Shown: positions 33,640-44,304 of the stretch, in pieces
Numbering within the stretch: position 1 is the stretch's first letter
Layout of the letters: every line of letters begins with the position of its first letter
Source of the DNA: Meghimatium bilineatum
Taxonomy: Eukaryota; Mollusca; Gastropoda; Stylommatophora; Philomycidae
Direction: 5' to 3'
NCBI GenBank assembly: GCA_034231615.1
Contig: CM067298.1
Span: 35,966,127 to 36,030,126, forward strand
DNA length: 64,000 nt
Notes under the pieces: generated by a model
What the model saw: only the letters and a program-made list of their open reading frames with translations
Database searches by the model: none
Told to the model about the DNA's origin: nothing
Program-made: the position numbers and the translations under genes

Positions 33640-34060
33640 TATGTTTTTACTTCTCCCGTGAACCGCAGCACATCACAGGTGAAACGATATCTCTTCAGAA
33701 GATGGCTGACACATTGCTCCACCTGATACAAGAATTAATTATTCAAGTGATTCAACACTGATACAGTATTATAAAAAAAAAAATTGTAAACAGATACGTT
33801 ATTGATAATATAGATAAAGTATCGGACATCAAATGTTACCTTGTATGGTATAAACGTGTTGGATGCCCATATGTATTGTGTTGCCATATGTATAAGTAAG
33901 AACATTGTTAGAAACAAGCCATTGTTTGTCACTGTTATAAAAATAGTTCTGAACTGGTACTGACATTTGGAAAACATGGACAATAAATAAACAGCATACA
34001 CGATGATGACTCTAGAGATGAGATGATATAGAACATCTTTACTCATCTCTAGTCTTAAAT
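33640..34060. other. Unassigned DNA
   Basis: Nothing recognised; the minus 103-codon ORF is hydrophobic and unsupported. Confidence 0.35.
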
Positions 34061-34061
34061 G

Positions 34062-34330
34062 TTATCTTCTTCTTCTGTGTTCATTCTTAAACTCTTGCAA
34101 GTTATCAAGATGCAGTCTAGTTTTTAAGAATATGTAATGTTTACAGCTTTGTTTTGATATATGTGCCTTTAGTCCTGACACATCCGACCCCAACATGTCC
34201 TCTGGGTTACTTTAACCATACATTGGATGGGACTACCAACTCAACCAAATAACTTCCTTAGTCCCCCCATACGACATGCATAGAAGGTTAGAATTAAAAC
34301 AGTGTTGCTATTCTTATGTCCCATTTAGAG
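34062..34330 (-). mobile_element. SINE, full length
   Basis: On the plus strand it begins TTCTTCTTCTGTGTTCATTC and shows CCTGACACATCCGACC, TTCCTTAGTCCCCCCATACG and GTGTTGCTATTCTTATGTCCC, the reverse of the reference layout. Confidence 0.75.
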
Positions 34331-34451
34331 CACGACAACACATGGGTTGTACCATTCGTCATTCCTCAAGTGCGTTTAGACGCTACATGGGACTGCCAGT
34401 AAATATTGATAGGCATCTGTGTTGTGAAGAATTAACTGCAAGGGAATCAAC

Positions 34452-34730
34452 TGCTTAACAATCACCTTAACAGAGTACAACCATAACACACTCCAGAGTG
34501 CCGGCTGTGTACTCATCCCTATGAAACTGCTGACCGCCACCTTTTTGAATGCCCAGCGCTGAATGACATCAAGAAAATGCTTCTTCCTCCAGGGCCAGAT
34601 AAATGGAACTCATTATATAAAAACAAAACAACAGCTCACAAACACATGCATATATCACACGATGACATTGGGTCAAAGGACATGAGCACATAGACCGCTG
34701 GATCAGCAACCAACCAACCAACCAACCAAC
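34452..34730 (+). mobile_element. LINE-G 3' end with (AACC)n tail
   Basis: Flanked by the 13-bp duplication CAAGGGAATCAAC at 34439-34451 and 34731-34743. The insert reads TPECRLCTHPYETADRHLFECPALNDI, a Cys/His zinc-knuckle block found at the C terminus of several LINE families. It then reads GPDKWNSLY and ends in about six AACC repeats, which presumably are its 3' tail. Only the last ~280 bp was copied, a normal 5' truncation. The Cys-x2-Cys...His...Cys spacing is intact. Confidence 0.75.
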
Positions 34731-34744
34731 CAAGGGAATCAACA

Positions 34745-35460
34745 TCTTTCATATTAAGTTCTTCTGTAAGTGTTTCTTTTTTTTTTAGTGTCTCTGAAAT
34801 TACCTTTTTTTCCTTTGTTGTTTCTCATCTCAGTTGGTTCGCGATCCATTGATCATTCTTTTCATTATGTCATTCGCAACAAAAGCTTTGAGATGCTGAA
34901 AACATCAATTCTAATCTGCTGAAAGAAGTTACCATACAGAAAAATATCATTATGAACATCAAAAAGAGACAATCGTAATTTGTGTAAAACATAAAATAAT
35001 AACTTGAGACTGTGAGCACATTGTGATAATTGGTGAAATAAATCGTGGAACAAGATAGAGTACGATAGAAATCAAGTCCGTAGATAAGATGGAAGGGGGG
35101 ATTTGAAGTGATCGACCCTCTCCCACCTAAGGAAATTATAACATGATCCCCACCTCTTAACGATTTTCTGCAAAAAAGGTCATAAAAATTGAATTAAAAA
35201 ACGGAATTGCAATAAAAACGAGAGAATGAAATGCAAACCTTACTGAAGACATATCTACGGCCGTAATAGAAATAGAAAGGTCTGGATAATATATCGTCAT
35301 TCTATTGGGAGATGTTAACACCAGAACTGCTAGTCTACACTGAGAAGATATCTTATGATAGTCTTTGTAAGCCAAGAGGGCACATGATGATAAATTTGTG
35401 GATAAATTGAAGGAGTATTGTTGTGAAAAGTTATAATACATAAAAACATCTCATCGCATT
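34745..35460. other. Unassigned DNA
   Basis: A T-rich patch lies at 34778-34815. Small minus-strand ORFs are unsupported. Confidence 0.35.
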
Positions 35461-35474
35461 GTGGCAGTTATAAC

Positions 35475-35572
35475 CTTTCGAGTCGAATGGCTGCTGGAAC
35501 AGAGGGCGGAGCACTTATGGGAATGCCCCACGTGCCGTGAGGCCAGTTTTCTAATCAAGAATCAAGAATCAA
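35475..35572 (+). mobile_element. 98-bp retroposed fragment with (ATCAAGA)n tail
   Basis: Flanked by the 12-bp duplication GGCAGTTATAAC at 35463-35474 and 35573-35584. The insert ends in three ATCAAGA-type repeats. A frame reads WLLEQRAEHLWECPTC, resembling the cysteine-rich C terminus of a LINE. Probably the last ~100 bp of an unidentified LINE or its SINE. Confidence 0.65.
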
Positions 35573-35584
35573 GGCAGTTATAAC

Positions 35585-36120
35585 GCATTAATCATCTCAT
35601 CGCATTGAGGAATTTTTGGAAAATTGTGAGGTAGTTAGACTGGCAAAAGAAATAGGAGACGTTGCCTCAATCTGATTCAAGGATAACATTTGAAGGAAGG
35701 AAGATGTGTCAGATATGTAAAGGAATGACACAAAGAACACCAAATTTATGAATCACATTATTGTTTACATAGGCGACAACAGGCCATAACCATTCAACTC
35801 TGCACAAGTCACAACATACGTGGATAACATATGTTCACAAAAGTAAATATATCAGCTTCACACATACAACAGTGGTAAATATATAATTTGATATTGATAT
35901 GCGTTACCATGATCTCTAGCATATAGCTTTAAGGGAGATCAAGTTCCATGTTTAATGGCGTAGACGACTCTGTTTCTCCGTAAAGCCTTCTGTTAGTAAG
36001 TTCGTTGGTGACTTTCTCTCTTGCCAAGGTGTCAACCCATGTAGAAGTTTTTTTTATTTGTCTTTCTTTTCTCTTCTTGTTTTCCAGTGATTACTAAAAG
36101 CATAAACTTTTCTCTATAAA
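35585..36120. other. Unassigned DNA
   Basis: The sequence CATCTCATCGCATTG flanking the insertion recurs at about 35599. Nothing else is recognised. Confidence 0.35.
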
Positions 36121-36122
36121 TC

Positions 36123-36734
36123 ATGATTTTCTGCCTGTTATTTGCTATAATTGTTAAATCTCTATTCAGGGATATGACGAACTATGCGTGTTCTTGTCTG
36201 CGCAAAGAAGCAGTCCATCGATTTCGACCACAATCGCACAAAGATTTTCTGCGAGCCATACCTGCCTTACACAGGAAGACAAAATTAAAGATAAAATGCT
36301 TGTATTGTTCATGGCAGCCGCGCCAATTAGTCAGTTTAGCTAGAAACCACTTGATATCTTGCAAGCCTTGCTTCCCCCATTCCTTCACATCACCTTTATC
36401 TGAGGAATGCTGGAGGTTGGAGTCGCTGGTGTGTCAGGATAATGGTGTAGATTATGAAGCCGGACGCTTTCAAGATAATCACAATTGTTATGCCCTTCTC
36501 TCGGAACAGGGTATACGATATTTCCCATATTTTAGTATCGATATTGAATACTCTTTTGATATTTTCACGGATCCAGTTAATCTGGGTATGCAAAGCCTCG
36601 TAGAAGGCAGAAGAAGTCTTCAATGTAACATCTCCGATTCAAGGTTCTTCCATATATGCTCGTGTCTTCGAATTTTCAGATCTGGTTCTAAGGCCTATAA
36701 TTTATTGTTTTTTACGAATTACATTTTTTTTTAG
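36123..36734 (+). CDS. Unrecognised 203-codon ORF
   Basis: An uninterrupted ORF from ATG. The N terminus starts hydrophobic (MIFCLLFAIIVKSLF), followed by a Cys/His-containing middle (YACSCLRKEAVH, CLYCSWQPRQ, CKPCFPHS) and a polar C-terminal half. I do not recognise a family, and there is no clear splice or promoter context. At this length a chance ORF is uncommon in AT-rich DNA but not excluded in 64 kb. Short ORFs on the opposite strand across 36182-36967 could equally be the relic. Confidence 0.15.
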   Translation: MIFCLLFAIIVKSLFRDMTNYACSCLRKEAVHRFRPQSHKDFLRAIPALHRKTKLKIKCLYCSWQPRQLVSLARNHLISCKPCFPHSFTSPLSEECWRLESLVCQDNGVDYEAGRFQDNHNCYALLSEQGIRYFPYFSIDIEYSFDIFTDPVNLGMQSLVEGRRSLQCNISDSRFFHICSCLRIFRSGSKAYNLLFFTNYIFF

Positions 36735-37400
36735 CTTCGACCGTTTGACTATATTGTTTGTGAGTCGTCTCATTTTATTTGCATGGTTTTGTCGAATCCC
36801 CTTAATTCTCTGAGATTTTTAGGAGAGTCGAACATTGTGGTTGAAATCCATTCCAAGTTCAACAATCTGTATTTTAAGACTGCCTTTGCTCGGATGGCAG
36901 CTTTCTGCATGTCCTGAAGTTCCATATCATTTGTAGAATCTTCGGGCTGTTCCAGATCATTAGCCACGGTATGAAAGCGCGTTTTCAGAGGAGCTGGTGA
37001 TCTGTTTATGTTACTCCAAGATATGCTAGGGTTTGTTTTTCCAAGTCAACAGCATCAAATCATGCCCTCATTTGACCCATAACCATATTCCTCTTTAAAA
37101 ATGACAGGACTGCAGTGTAATGTATGGGCCGCCATTCACCGATAATGTCTTTGCTCACACCTTAATCAAACGTTCTGTAGCTTCTGATGTATCTAGATCT
37201 TATTCATCCGGACCAATGGACATCTCACTACCTTGGATCACGTACGAGTCTGGTCGCAAGCCTTCCATGGTACATCTACTCCTACATCGAATATAGCCAA
37301 TATTGTATTTTGTGGGCATGGTAGTAACGAGCCCTGGATATTCAAGCTCAGCTGGGTCAATGCGAGTAATGCTATTATAGTGTGAAAGTATTGATAGCCT
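36735..37400. other. Unassigned DNA
   Basis: The 65-codon minus ORF at 36770-36967 could belong to whatever lies antisense to the 203-codon ORF; no family recognised. Confidence 0.3.
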
Positions 37401-37402
37401 TC

Positions 37403-37695
37403 TTCTTATTCCCTTGTGTTCATTATCAAACTCCTGCAGATTAGCAGGATGAAATCAGGAGAAAGGAATGCATTATGTCATGGTTTACAGTTTAGCTGCG
37501 ATATGTGCTTCTTTCTGCTTGATATATCCGAGTTCAGCACGGATGAGTCACTCTTGGTCACTTTAACCCGCTGCGGAATGAGTCATCAATGTCACACCAA
37601 ACCCCTTAGTCGTCTCCTAGGGTATGCATGGCAGGTAACGGTGTTGCTATTCTTTGCTTCCTTTTTGGTTCTCGGCTTCACACCAGCTCGCTTCT
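37403..37695 (-). mobile_element. SINE, full length
   Basis: The plus strand shows CTTCTTCTT, CAAACTCCTGCAGATTAGCA, ATGTCATGGTTTACAG, CCTTAGTCGTCTCCTAGGG and GTGTTGCTATTCTTTGCTTCC. One of the best-preserved copies. Confidence 0.8.
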
Positions 37696-37832
37696 TGAAA
37701 TGGCTCCTGTTAGTATTCGATCGTCATTGTTATGTTACTATCTGATACTATATGCTGTTATTCCACCACAAGAGGAGAGGAGTGATATTCAATGGATGGT
37801 CCAGACCAGACATACCAAGCTAATGTTGAAGC

Positions 37833-38032
37833 ATGACCTTCGACAATATAAGACCAACGGCTAATGAGAAATCAAGCCTTCTAATATGATTCATTTGAAT
37901 ATATTTCCTTGATTTTCATTTGCTTTAACACCAAGTATAATCATAGTGACCAATGAAAATCACGGGAATACTCAAATGAGCAATTAGGACCTATTTTCCC
38001 AATTGCCAGTAGGTCTTATACGGTAGGCAGTC
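37833..38032. mobile_element. Palindromic MITE, copy 2
   Basis: Left TGACCTTCGACAATATAAGA and right CAGTAGGTCTTATAC are inverted arms. The inner arms TTCCTTGATTTTCATT and CAATGAAAATCACGGGAA pair. Same family as the 19.8-kb copy. It has no ORF. Confidence 0.7.
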
Positions 38033-38034
38033 AT

Positions 38035-39560
38035 GTGTTAAAGACTGATCAGTTAATTACTTGTAAGGTGATCAGCTATACAGATTTCTTTTTAACAGCT
38101 TTGCTTGTCGCAAATGCGTTTGTACTTTGCAAGTATATTGAAGTAAAAGGACAGTGGCTATATTTTTCAGCCATCTCTCCTTGCTAGGGCCCAAAATGGA
38201 CACGGGCAGACTTATCAATCACTATTTGGAGGCCGTGTGACGCAAATGACAGCCACTAAGCGGATCGTGGCCGTAATGTAACACAGACATCTAGGTACAA
38301 AGAATAGGAACGCATCACAAGTAAGGGGTATTCCCTTAGGGATTTCTGGTGTTGAGCCAATTCTCACAAGTATAAGCTAGGAAACCAGTACTTCTCCAGG
38401 ATAGTTTTTAATTTAATGTTGATCTTATAAAATGTTGATAATCACTTATCTTGAGATCAGCACAATGGTGATTATGGAGAAGAACATGGCAAATATTGTA
38501 CGTGAAATCCCGACTATTTTCTATACAACCGATTGTTTCTGTGACGTTTTATAAGTCTGTTTCAGAATCTCTTATATATCTAGATTTCCACGCATAAAGT
38601 GAGGGAGAAGACGCGGAAACTACTCGAAATATCCATGTAGGGAAATTGACAGTAATATCTTGGGCTAACCCAATAAATGGACTACAGGAATGATGAAGAC
38701 GTTTGAAAGTTTCGTGTGAGGTATAGGAGGAATGATGAAGACGTTTTGTGTGAGGTATAGGATAGATAATGCTTGACAATGACACAAACGTTGGGAAAGT
38801 CAGCACTGCGACTTTGTGCAGAGATAGCCATCATGTTTCTACCTATTGACAATGTAATTTAAGCGGTTTAGTCGCGAGCCCAGAAACTGATCCATTTGTC
38901 CGAAATGCACTTAACTCTGTCACATGCCAGATTTACCACATGTTTGCCATGTTATTAACATTGCTAACCGCAGTACTAACACATGACACTGCAGGGTTAA
39001 ATATATAAGCCTGTGTATGATGACATTTCGTAGCGAAATGCCAAGATGATGGAAACAAATAATGCAGGAACAAAGTTAACATGAATATTTGAAGAGAGTT
39101 ACCGGCAGCATAGTTACCACTGTTCCCAACGCTCATTAGCCCACATGCAGAATTGTCAGAAATTAATGTATGCGGACTCCTAGTGGCAACACTTTTGGTG
39201 TAAACAAATTGACCTGTTCTTTATTGTGTGTGGAAACCCATTGACTATTGTATGTAAGTCTTCAATTGCCAATTCTTTAGATGCGTCGTGATTATGGCTG
39301 ATTGGGTCGCTGAACTACCACTGGGGCCCCAACCGCTGATCTATGGTTCCCTGGCAATATTTGGCCCAAATGCGGAAAGTTGCATTTACTTTGTTCTAGC
39401 ACCTAACTGCAAGGTTTATATGCGTGTAGAGCACATGCAATCCTGCAACAATATAGATTTATGTGGTAAATGAGTCGATTGTATACAGTTTTAGTAGGTC
39501 ATTTTTTCTTGTCGTTGGCTGTCAGACTATTTTGACACATAAAAAAAAAGATTAAATACC
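38035..39560. other. Unassigned DNA with a short duplication
   Basis: AATGATGAAGACGTTT and GTGTGAGGTATAGGA are duplicated in tandem at 38690-38765. No gene is recognised. Confidence 0.45.
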
Positions 39561-39566
39561 CCGCTT

Positions 39567-39827
39567 TAGTGTTATAGGGGTCCGAAAGGGGAGCAAATAA
39601 TGGAAACAATGTGACATGCAATGTTAGTCGTAAGAGGCGACTAACGAGGTTGGGAGGGAAAAGTTGGTTGTCCGATCTTATAGACGGTCAAAGTTATCTG
39701 AAGCTAAAATCAGATGTGTCAGGACGCTGATATCGCAGTCGAGCTGTAAACCATGACACATCGCATTTCTTTCTCCGGGCTACATCCTACTAATATGCAA
39801 CAGGTTAACAAAGAACGCAGAAGAAGA
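39567..39827 (+). mobile_element. SINE, full length
   Basis: Has GGGGTCCGAAAGGGGAGCAAA, GTCGTAAGAGGCGACTAACG, CAGATGTGTCAGGACGC, CATGACACATCGCATTTC and the tail AAGAACGCAGAAGAAGA. The core GGCGACTAACG is intact here. Confidence 0.8.
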
Positions 39828-39829
39828 TT

Positions 39830-41255
39830 CAATATTTGACACCAGCATACCCACAAGCTTTAGTAACACCAGTGACTGTCCGTCCTTATAAGATCTACAT
39901 TTATCTTAGTGCCTAGTTGGACTAACAATATCATAGATCTTGCTTGTGGTACTGTATACCCGTTTCTATGTTGAAAATGCTGGCCATTATAAACATGTCG
40001 ATAATATGTACTCACAGCTAAAAATTGAAATTGAAAAGACATTGCTTGGAACAGGGTATTGCAGTTTTTCTAATCACTGGAAACACACATAATAGCACAC
40101 ACAGATCGACGTTTCTACCAAAAAACCTTTATCAAGTCTATATACGCAACGAAAAACGACGAGTAAATACGGCAATAATGTCGTTCACATTGTGTATTTT
40201 GTATATTTTCTGTTTGTATTGTTTCATCTCTGACCTAGTTTCAATCCTTCAGGGTTATCTCCACATGTAGTTGTGCCATGTGACCGTCAATAATTCAGTT
40301 CTTGCTCATGGTTTTCTGTTGCGTATGTAGTTTTTATAAAGTTCTTTTGGTCGAAATGTCGATTTGTGCGTGTTATCGTATGTATTTTCAGTGATTATCA
40401 AAATGTGTTACCCTGTCCCAAGCTTTGTCCATTATAAACACAAAAGGAAAGCATGAGTGAGCTCATGTTAAGTTTTATGTAGCAGGTATCTATTATTTAG
40501 TTTGATTGTTGTGCGTTACTTGCAACATTTGTCAGGGAAATATCACTCTTCTAAATAATGGAGATATCATTTGACTGTCCCTTCTGCTGCCAACGTATCG
40601 TATTCTTCAAATGGTGCATGTTTGTACTAAGTCCAGTATTGATTATCTGCTCAAATATAAAACTTAAATGACTCCAGTTAGTGCACACTCTGACTAACAA
40701 TAGTATAGTGTTCCATACTCATTGAATTACTATTCACGAATATGTTGAAATATAATCTTCCTCATTTTGTTTAGTAAAAAAAAAATGCGTTGAAAGTTAG
40801 AAAATTCAATGTTTGTGAAAGTTAATGTTTAAAATCTGACAAAATCGTCGACTTAGATTCACATAGAACAGTGATCCTCAAACAATTGTAGCAAATTCCG
40901 CCATTTTGTGACACATTTCCCACCGTAGCTACGCTGGTGCCTTAAAAATGTGGTCATTGATTTCTTTGTAGGTCACCAAGGCTTAACGTTTTCATCATGA
41001 CCTTCACTGTTTATCGTTTAAGTGGCTATCTTTCTGTGGCCACGGGTCGGTGCCTCCCTTCAATTAAAATTGTTTTCCGTGGCACCAAATGGGCCCTTCC
41101 TAAGTCCCACTAACTTGAAATAATGTGTGCAATAAGCAGTTAAATATTTTGATCTTATAAACGATGTAACTTATAATTTTCGTGTTTAAGTGTTTAAGTC
41201 GATAATTATCGAAACTTTTTCCATAATTTGTAGTCGGGGTGTCGGCTGATATATA
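39830..41255. other. Unassigned DNA, possible hAT end
   Basis: CAGTGATCCTCAAAC at about 40870 resembles the CAGTG-x-TTCTCAA start of hAT ends, but no matching right end was found. Confidence 0.3.
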
Positions 41256-41259
41256 AATT

Positions 41260-41742
41260 ATGCATAATTTAAAAATAAATAATAATAATCCACGCACAAA
41301 AAAATATGGTCAAAATAAACTTACGGCTCTCGTTTTCAGACTAATAATTCGACACAAAAATAACTCAAATTCATCGAAACTAGAATTCTATCTATTTGTT
41401 GCCTTATTATCTAATTTTAATTATCTGCTGTCGGTCGTCGCAGGTTTGAATGACGATCGATTTTCAGACTATTGCACATTTGGTCGCTTGATATGCAGTA
41501 ATGTGAAGTTTCAGGACGTGCACGACTACTTCACTCCACCCATTTCTCGTCTTCCCTTTCCTCTTGGTGTTTCCATTAACATGGTGTATACTCTTGCTGC
41601 TGGAAAGTTTAGGATCACTCCCTTTAAGTTCCCAAATCATTTCAGTCTCTGGCGTTCAATGTATTTGATCACATACATTATTACAACAGTTCTTGCAATC
41701 TTTTCATTTCTTACATATCTTCTTGTTCTTTTTATTTCTTAG
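41260..41742 (+). CDS. Unrecognised 160-codon ORF
   Basis: An uninterrupted ORF with an Asn/Lys-rich start (MHNLKINNNN) and a very hydrophobic C-terminal ~26 residues (YLITYIITTVLAIFSFL...), which could be a membrane segment or AT-rich chance. No family is recognised and nothing supports transcription. Confidence 0.12.
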   Translation: MHNLKINNNNPRTKKYGQNKLTALVFRLIIRHKNNSNSSKLEFYLFVALLSNFNYLLSVVAGLNDDRFSDYCTFGRLICSNVKFQDVHDYFTPPISRLPFPLGVSINMVYTLAAGKFRITPFKFPNHFSLWRSMYLITYIITTVLAIFSFLTYLLVLFIS

Positions 41743-41744
41743 AC

Positions 41745-42135
41745 ATATCATTTCAAACCAAGTAAGCAGTTCTTCTTTAATTGAGAATAGTATAACTCTC
41801 TTTCCATTGTAAACGACAACAAAATATATTACAGTATTAGACGATATGATTTACAGCTATTTTACAACAAACCTATAAACAGTAATAAAGTAATAAACTA
41901 CATAACTGTAAGTGAAGAATCAAGCTGTAAAATATATTTGCATTGACTGTTCATACTGCTCGATGAGAAAGCTGTTAGTGGTGTTCTTATCTTATGCTAG
42001 GGCGGAATGCATGAGGACAGAATCGTATATGGTGGATGCATAAATAAATTTACATTGAGGGTGTTACTGACATTCCCCCCTACTCAAATTTTCACGACAG
42101 ATGCCATTTAGTACGGTATTTATATGTGGCTGACA
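41745..42135. other. Unassigned DNA
   Basis: Nothing recognised before the minisatellite. Confidence 0.4.
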
Positions 42136-42139
42136 GTAG

Positions 42140-42710
42140 CCCATCGGTTTTCGTTACACCCACAACTTCAGAAATTGGTACGTCAGGGTGTCATTTGCTG
42201 TTACACCCATAACTTCAGAAATTGGTACGACATTGTGTCATTTGCTGTTACACCCATAACGCCAGAAGTTGGTACGATAGGGTGTCATTTACTGTTACAC
42301 CCATAACGTCAGAAGTTGGTACAAGATGGTGTCGTTTGATGTTACACGAAGAACGCCTTATGTTGCTAAAACGTGGTGTCATTTGCTGCTACACGAAGAA
42401 CGCCTTATGTTGCTAAAACGTGGTGTCCTTTGCTGTTAAACAAAGGATGCCTTATGTTGCTAAAACGTGGTGTCATTTGCTGCTACACGAAGGACGCCTT
42501 ATGTTGCTAAAACAAGGTGTCATTTGCTGTTAAACAAAGGATGCCTTATGTTGCTAAAACGTGGTGTCATTTGCTGTTAAACAAAGGATGCCTTATGTTG
42601 CTAAAACGTGGTGTCATTTGCTGTTACACAAAGGACGCCTTATGTTGCTAAACGTGGTGTCATTTGCTGTTACACGAAGGACGCCTTATGTTTCTAAAAC
42701 TGTGTAATTT
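42140..42710. repeat. 47-bp minisatellite, about 12 units, two subfamilies
   Basis: Units up to about 42340 carry ACCCATAACTTCAGAAATTGG. Later units carry GAAGGACGCCTTATGTTGCT and TAAAACGTGG. All share GGTGTCATTTGCTGTTA. Small indels break any reading frame. Confidence 0.95.
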
Positions 42711-42784
42711 GCATATGCATCTTGTAGATCTCACGTGAATATATTGTATTGGATCTGAATATATGACAAAATAGAAAATAATGT

Positions 42785-42890
42785 ATGTAATGTGCTTATG
42801 TGTAGCGAATGACAATGAAAGATCGTTATCTCACAACCAAAAGTCCATGATTCGACTCCCAATAACCGTATTTTTCTTTCGAGGGTAATT
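42785..42890 (+). mobile_element. Possible tRNA-like SINE head
   Basis: GTGTAGCGAATGACAATGAA and, about 45 nt later, CCATGATTCGACTCCCAATA resemble pol III A and B box regions; the T-arm match (GATTCGACTCC) is good. It does not fold as a full tRNA by eye, so a tRNA-derived SINE is more likely than a gene. Confidence 0.4.
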
Positions 42891-43194
42891 TTTTTTATAA
42901 ACCAATCGTATAGATGTCGTGGTGACAGTGAGGGCATGCTGCCTTTATCATAAATTCCTCGCTGCACTTTCCAAAAGGAAAACATACAGTGATGCCAGTT
43001 TACAAACTTCTAGAGATAGATGAACATACTTCTGATTTTCAGTGTCCACTTGATGGATGCGAATATGTCAAGTGATGAGGTCAGTGTTTGTTTCTCTATT
43101 TCGATTCCTAGAAATTGCAAGCAATAGAGCATTTTCATTCTTTTTGTGCCAAAGGGAAGTTTCTCCAGAAGTTTATTTCATACCCAGAAGACTC

Positions 43195-43400
43195 AAAATC
43201 TTAGACTTGTGCAATGTTTTTTCCAAATCTCAGACTTGTGCAATGTTTTCTCCAAATATGACACTTGTGCAATGTTTTCTCCAAATCTCAGACTTGTGCA
43301 ATGTTTTCTCCAAATCTCAGACTTGTGCAATGTTTTCTCCAAATCTATGACTTGTGCAGTGTTTTCTCAAAATCTCAGCGTTGTGCAATGTTTTGAGAAA
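43195..43400. repeat. 29-bp minisatellite, about 7 units
   Basis: The unit AATCTCAGACTTGTGCAATG then TTTTCTCCA is nearly identical through the middle units. Confidence 0.95.
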
Positions 43401-43497
43401 AAGCTTACTTCTCAGATGAAGTTTACATGTTGAAATGAATGAAATTTGAAATGAAAAGTTGCAATAATAAGAAACAGCACACTTTTCTGCAGCTAGA

Positions 43498-43531
<34 letters not shown>

Positions 43532-44300
43532 AAGAGAGATAGCGAGAGCAGCTATGTGAATGTCTGACTACCGTGTGATCAGATTAACGAATAACATATA
43601 AGACTTCACTGCACGAACAATGACTTGGCATATACAACACCTCATCGATAATTTGTATGTAGCATTCCAGATTACAGAGAGCGCTAGTATTGTGTTATCA
43701 GAACTAAGAACTCGAAAAGAAGTAGCTTTTTAAGTGTTGCATACGCTGTTGCCACTTCTAAGCTTTTCCACCCAGATCTGTGATGTGAATTACAGTGGGG
43801 ATCTGTGCTTATTTCCAAGACTTTAGACTTTTTTTTGGTGGGGGGGGGGTGGAAGGGTCTTAAAATAGGAATTTTCATCGGTAAAAATTGTAATAATTGG
43901 TAAATTTTTCACAAGAATGCCGGTCAATTACATTGTGCTCATAGTTGATACTGTCATCATAAAATGCCTCTCTGGAACTGCTATAATTATAATAAGGGAG
44001 TTTTTTAGTAAGAATTTCATAGTCCTTCGAGATATTAAAATAGACGGCTTCGATATGTATGTGTGATATCTATATCTAATTTCAACTTCATGGGTAACAC
44101 TCAGATTTACTGACATGCATGCGTGAGTGGTAATGAGAAAGTAGGCTGACTTACATCTACTGAATGTATATATACTGGGAGTTCATAATGAGTAAGTAAT
44201 ACGTGCTGACTCTGCATCATGAGTGCACACTGGAGACAGACACAGAACACAACTACTTATTACATATCAAAGCAGCGATTAAGATACTTCGGTAGTAAAT
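43401..44300. other. Unassigned DNA with a GA microsatellite
   Basis: (GA)n at 43495-43545 and a G run near 43838-43850. Confidence 0.5.
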
Positions 44301-44304
44301 GTAG

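Noticed and set aside
40869-41100. hAT transposon
   Set aside because: Only a left-end-like motif was found, with no inverted partner or TSD.
41260-41742. Membrane protein gene
   Set aside because: One hydrophobic stretch in AT-rich DNA is weak evidence; listed only as an unrecognised ORF.
42785-42890. Functional tRNA gene
   Set aside because: No paired acceptor or anticodon arm could be traced; a SINE head is more likely.
43057-43433. Overlapping Cys-rich repeat ORFs (SQTCAMFSP)
   Set aside because: They are translations of a 29-bp minisatellite in shifting frames; no coding signature.
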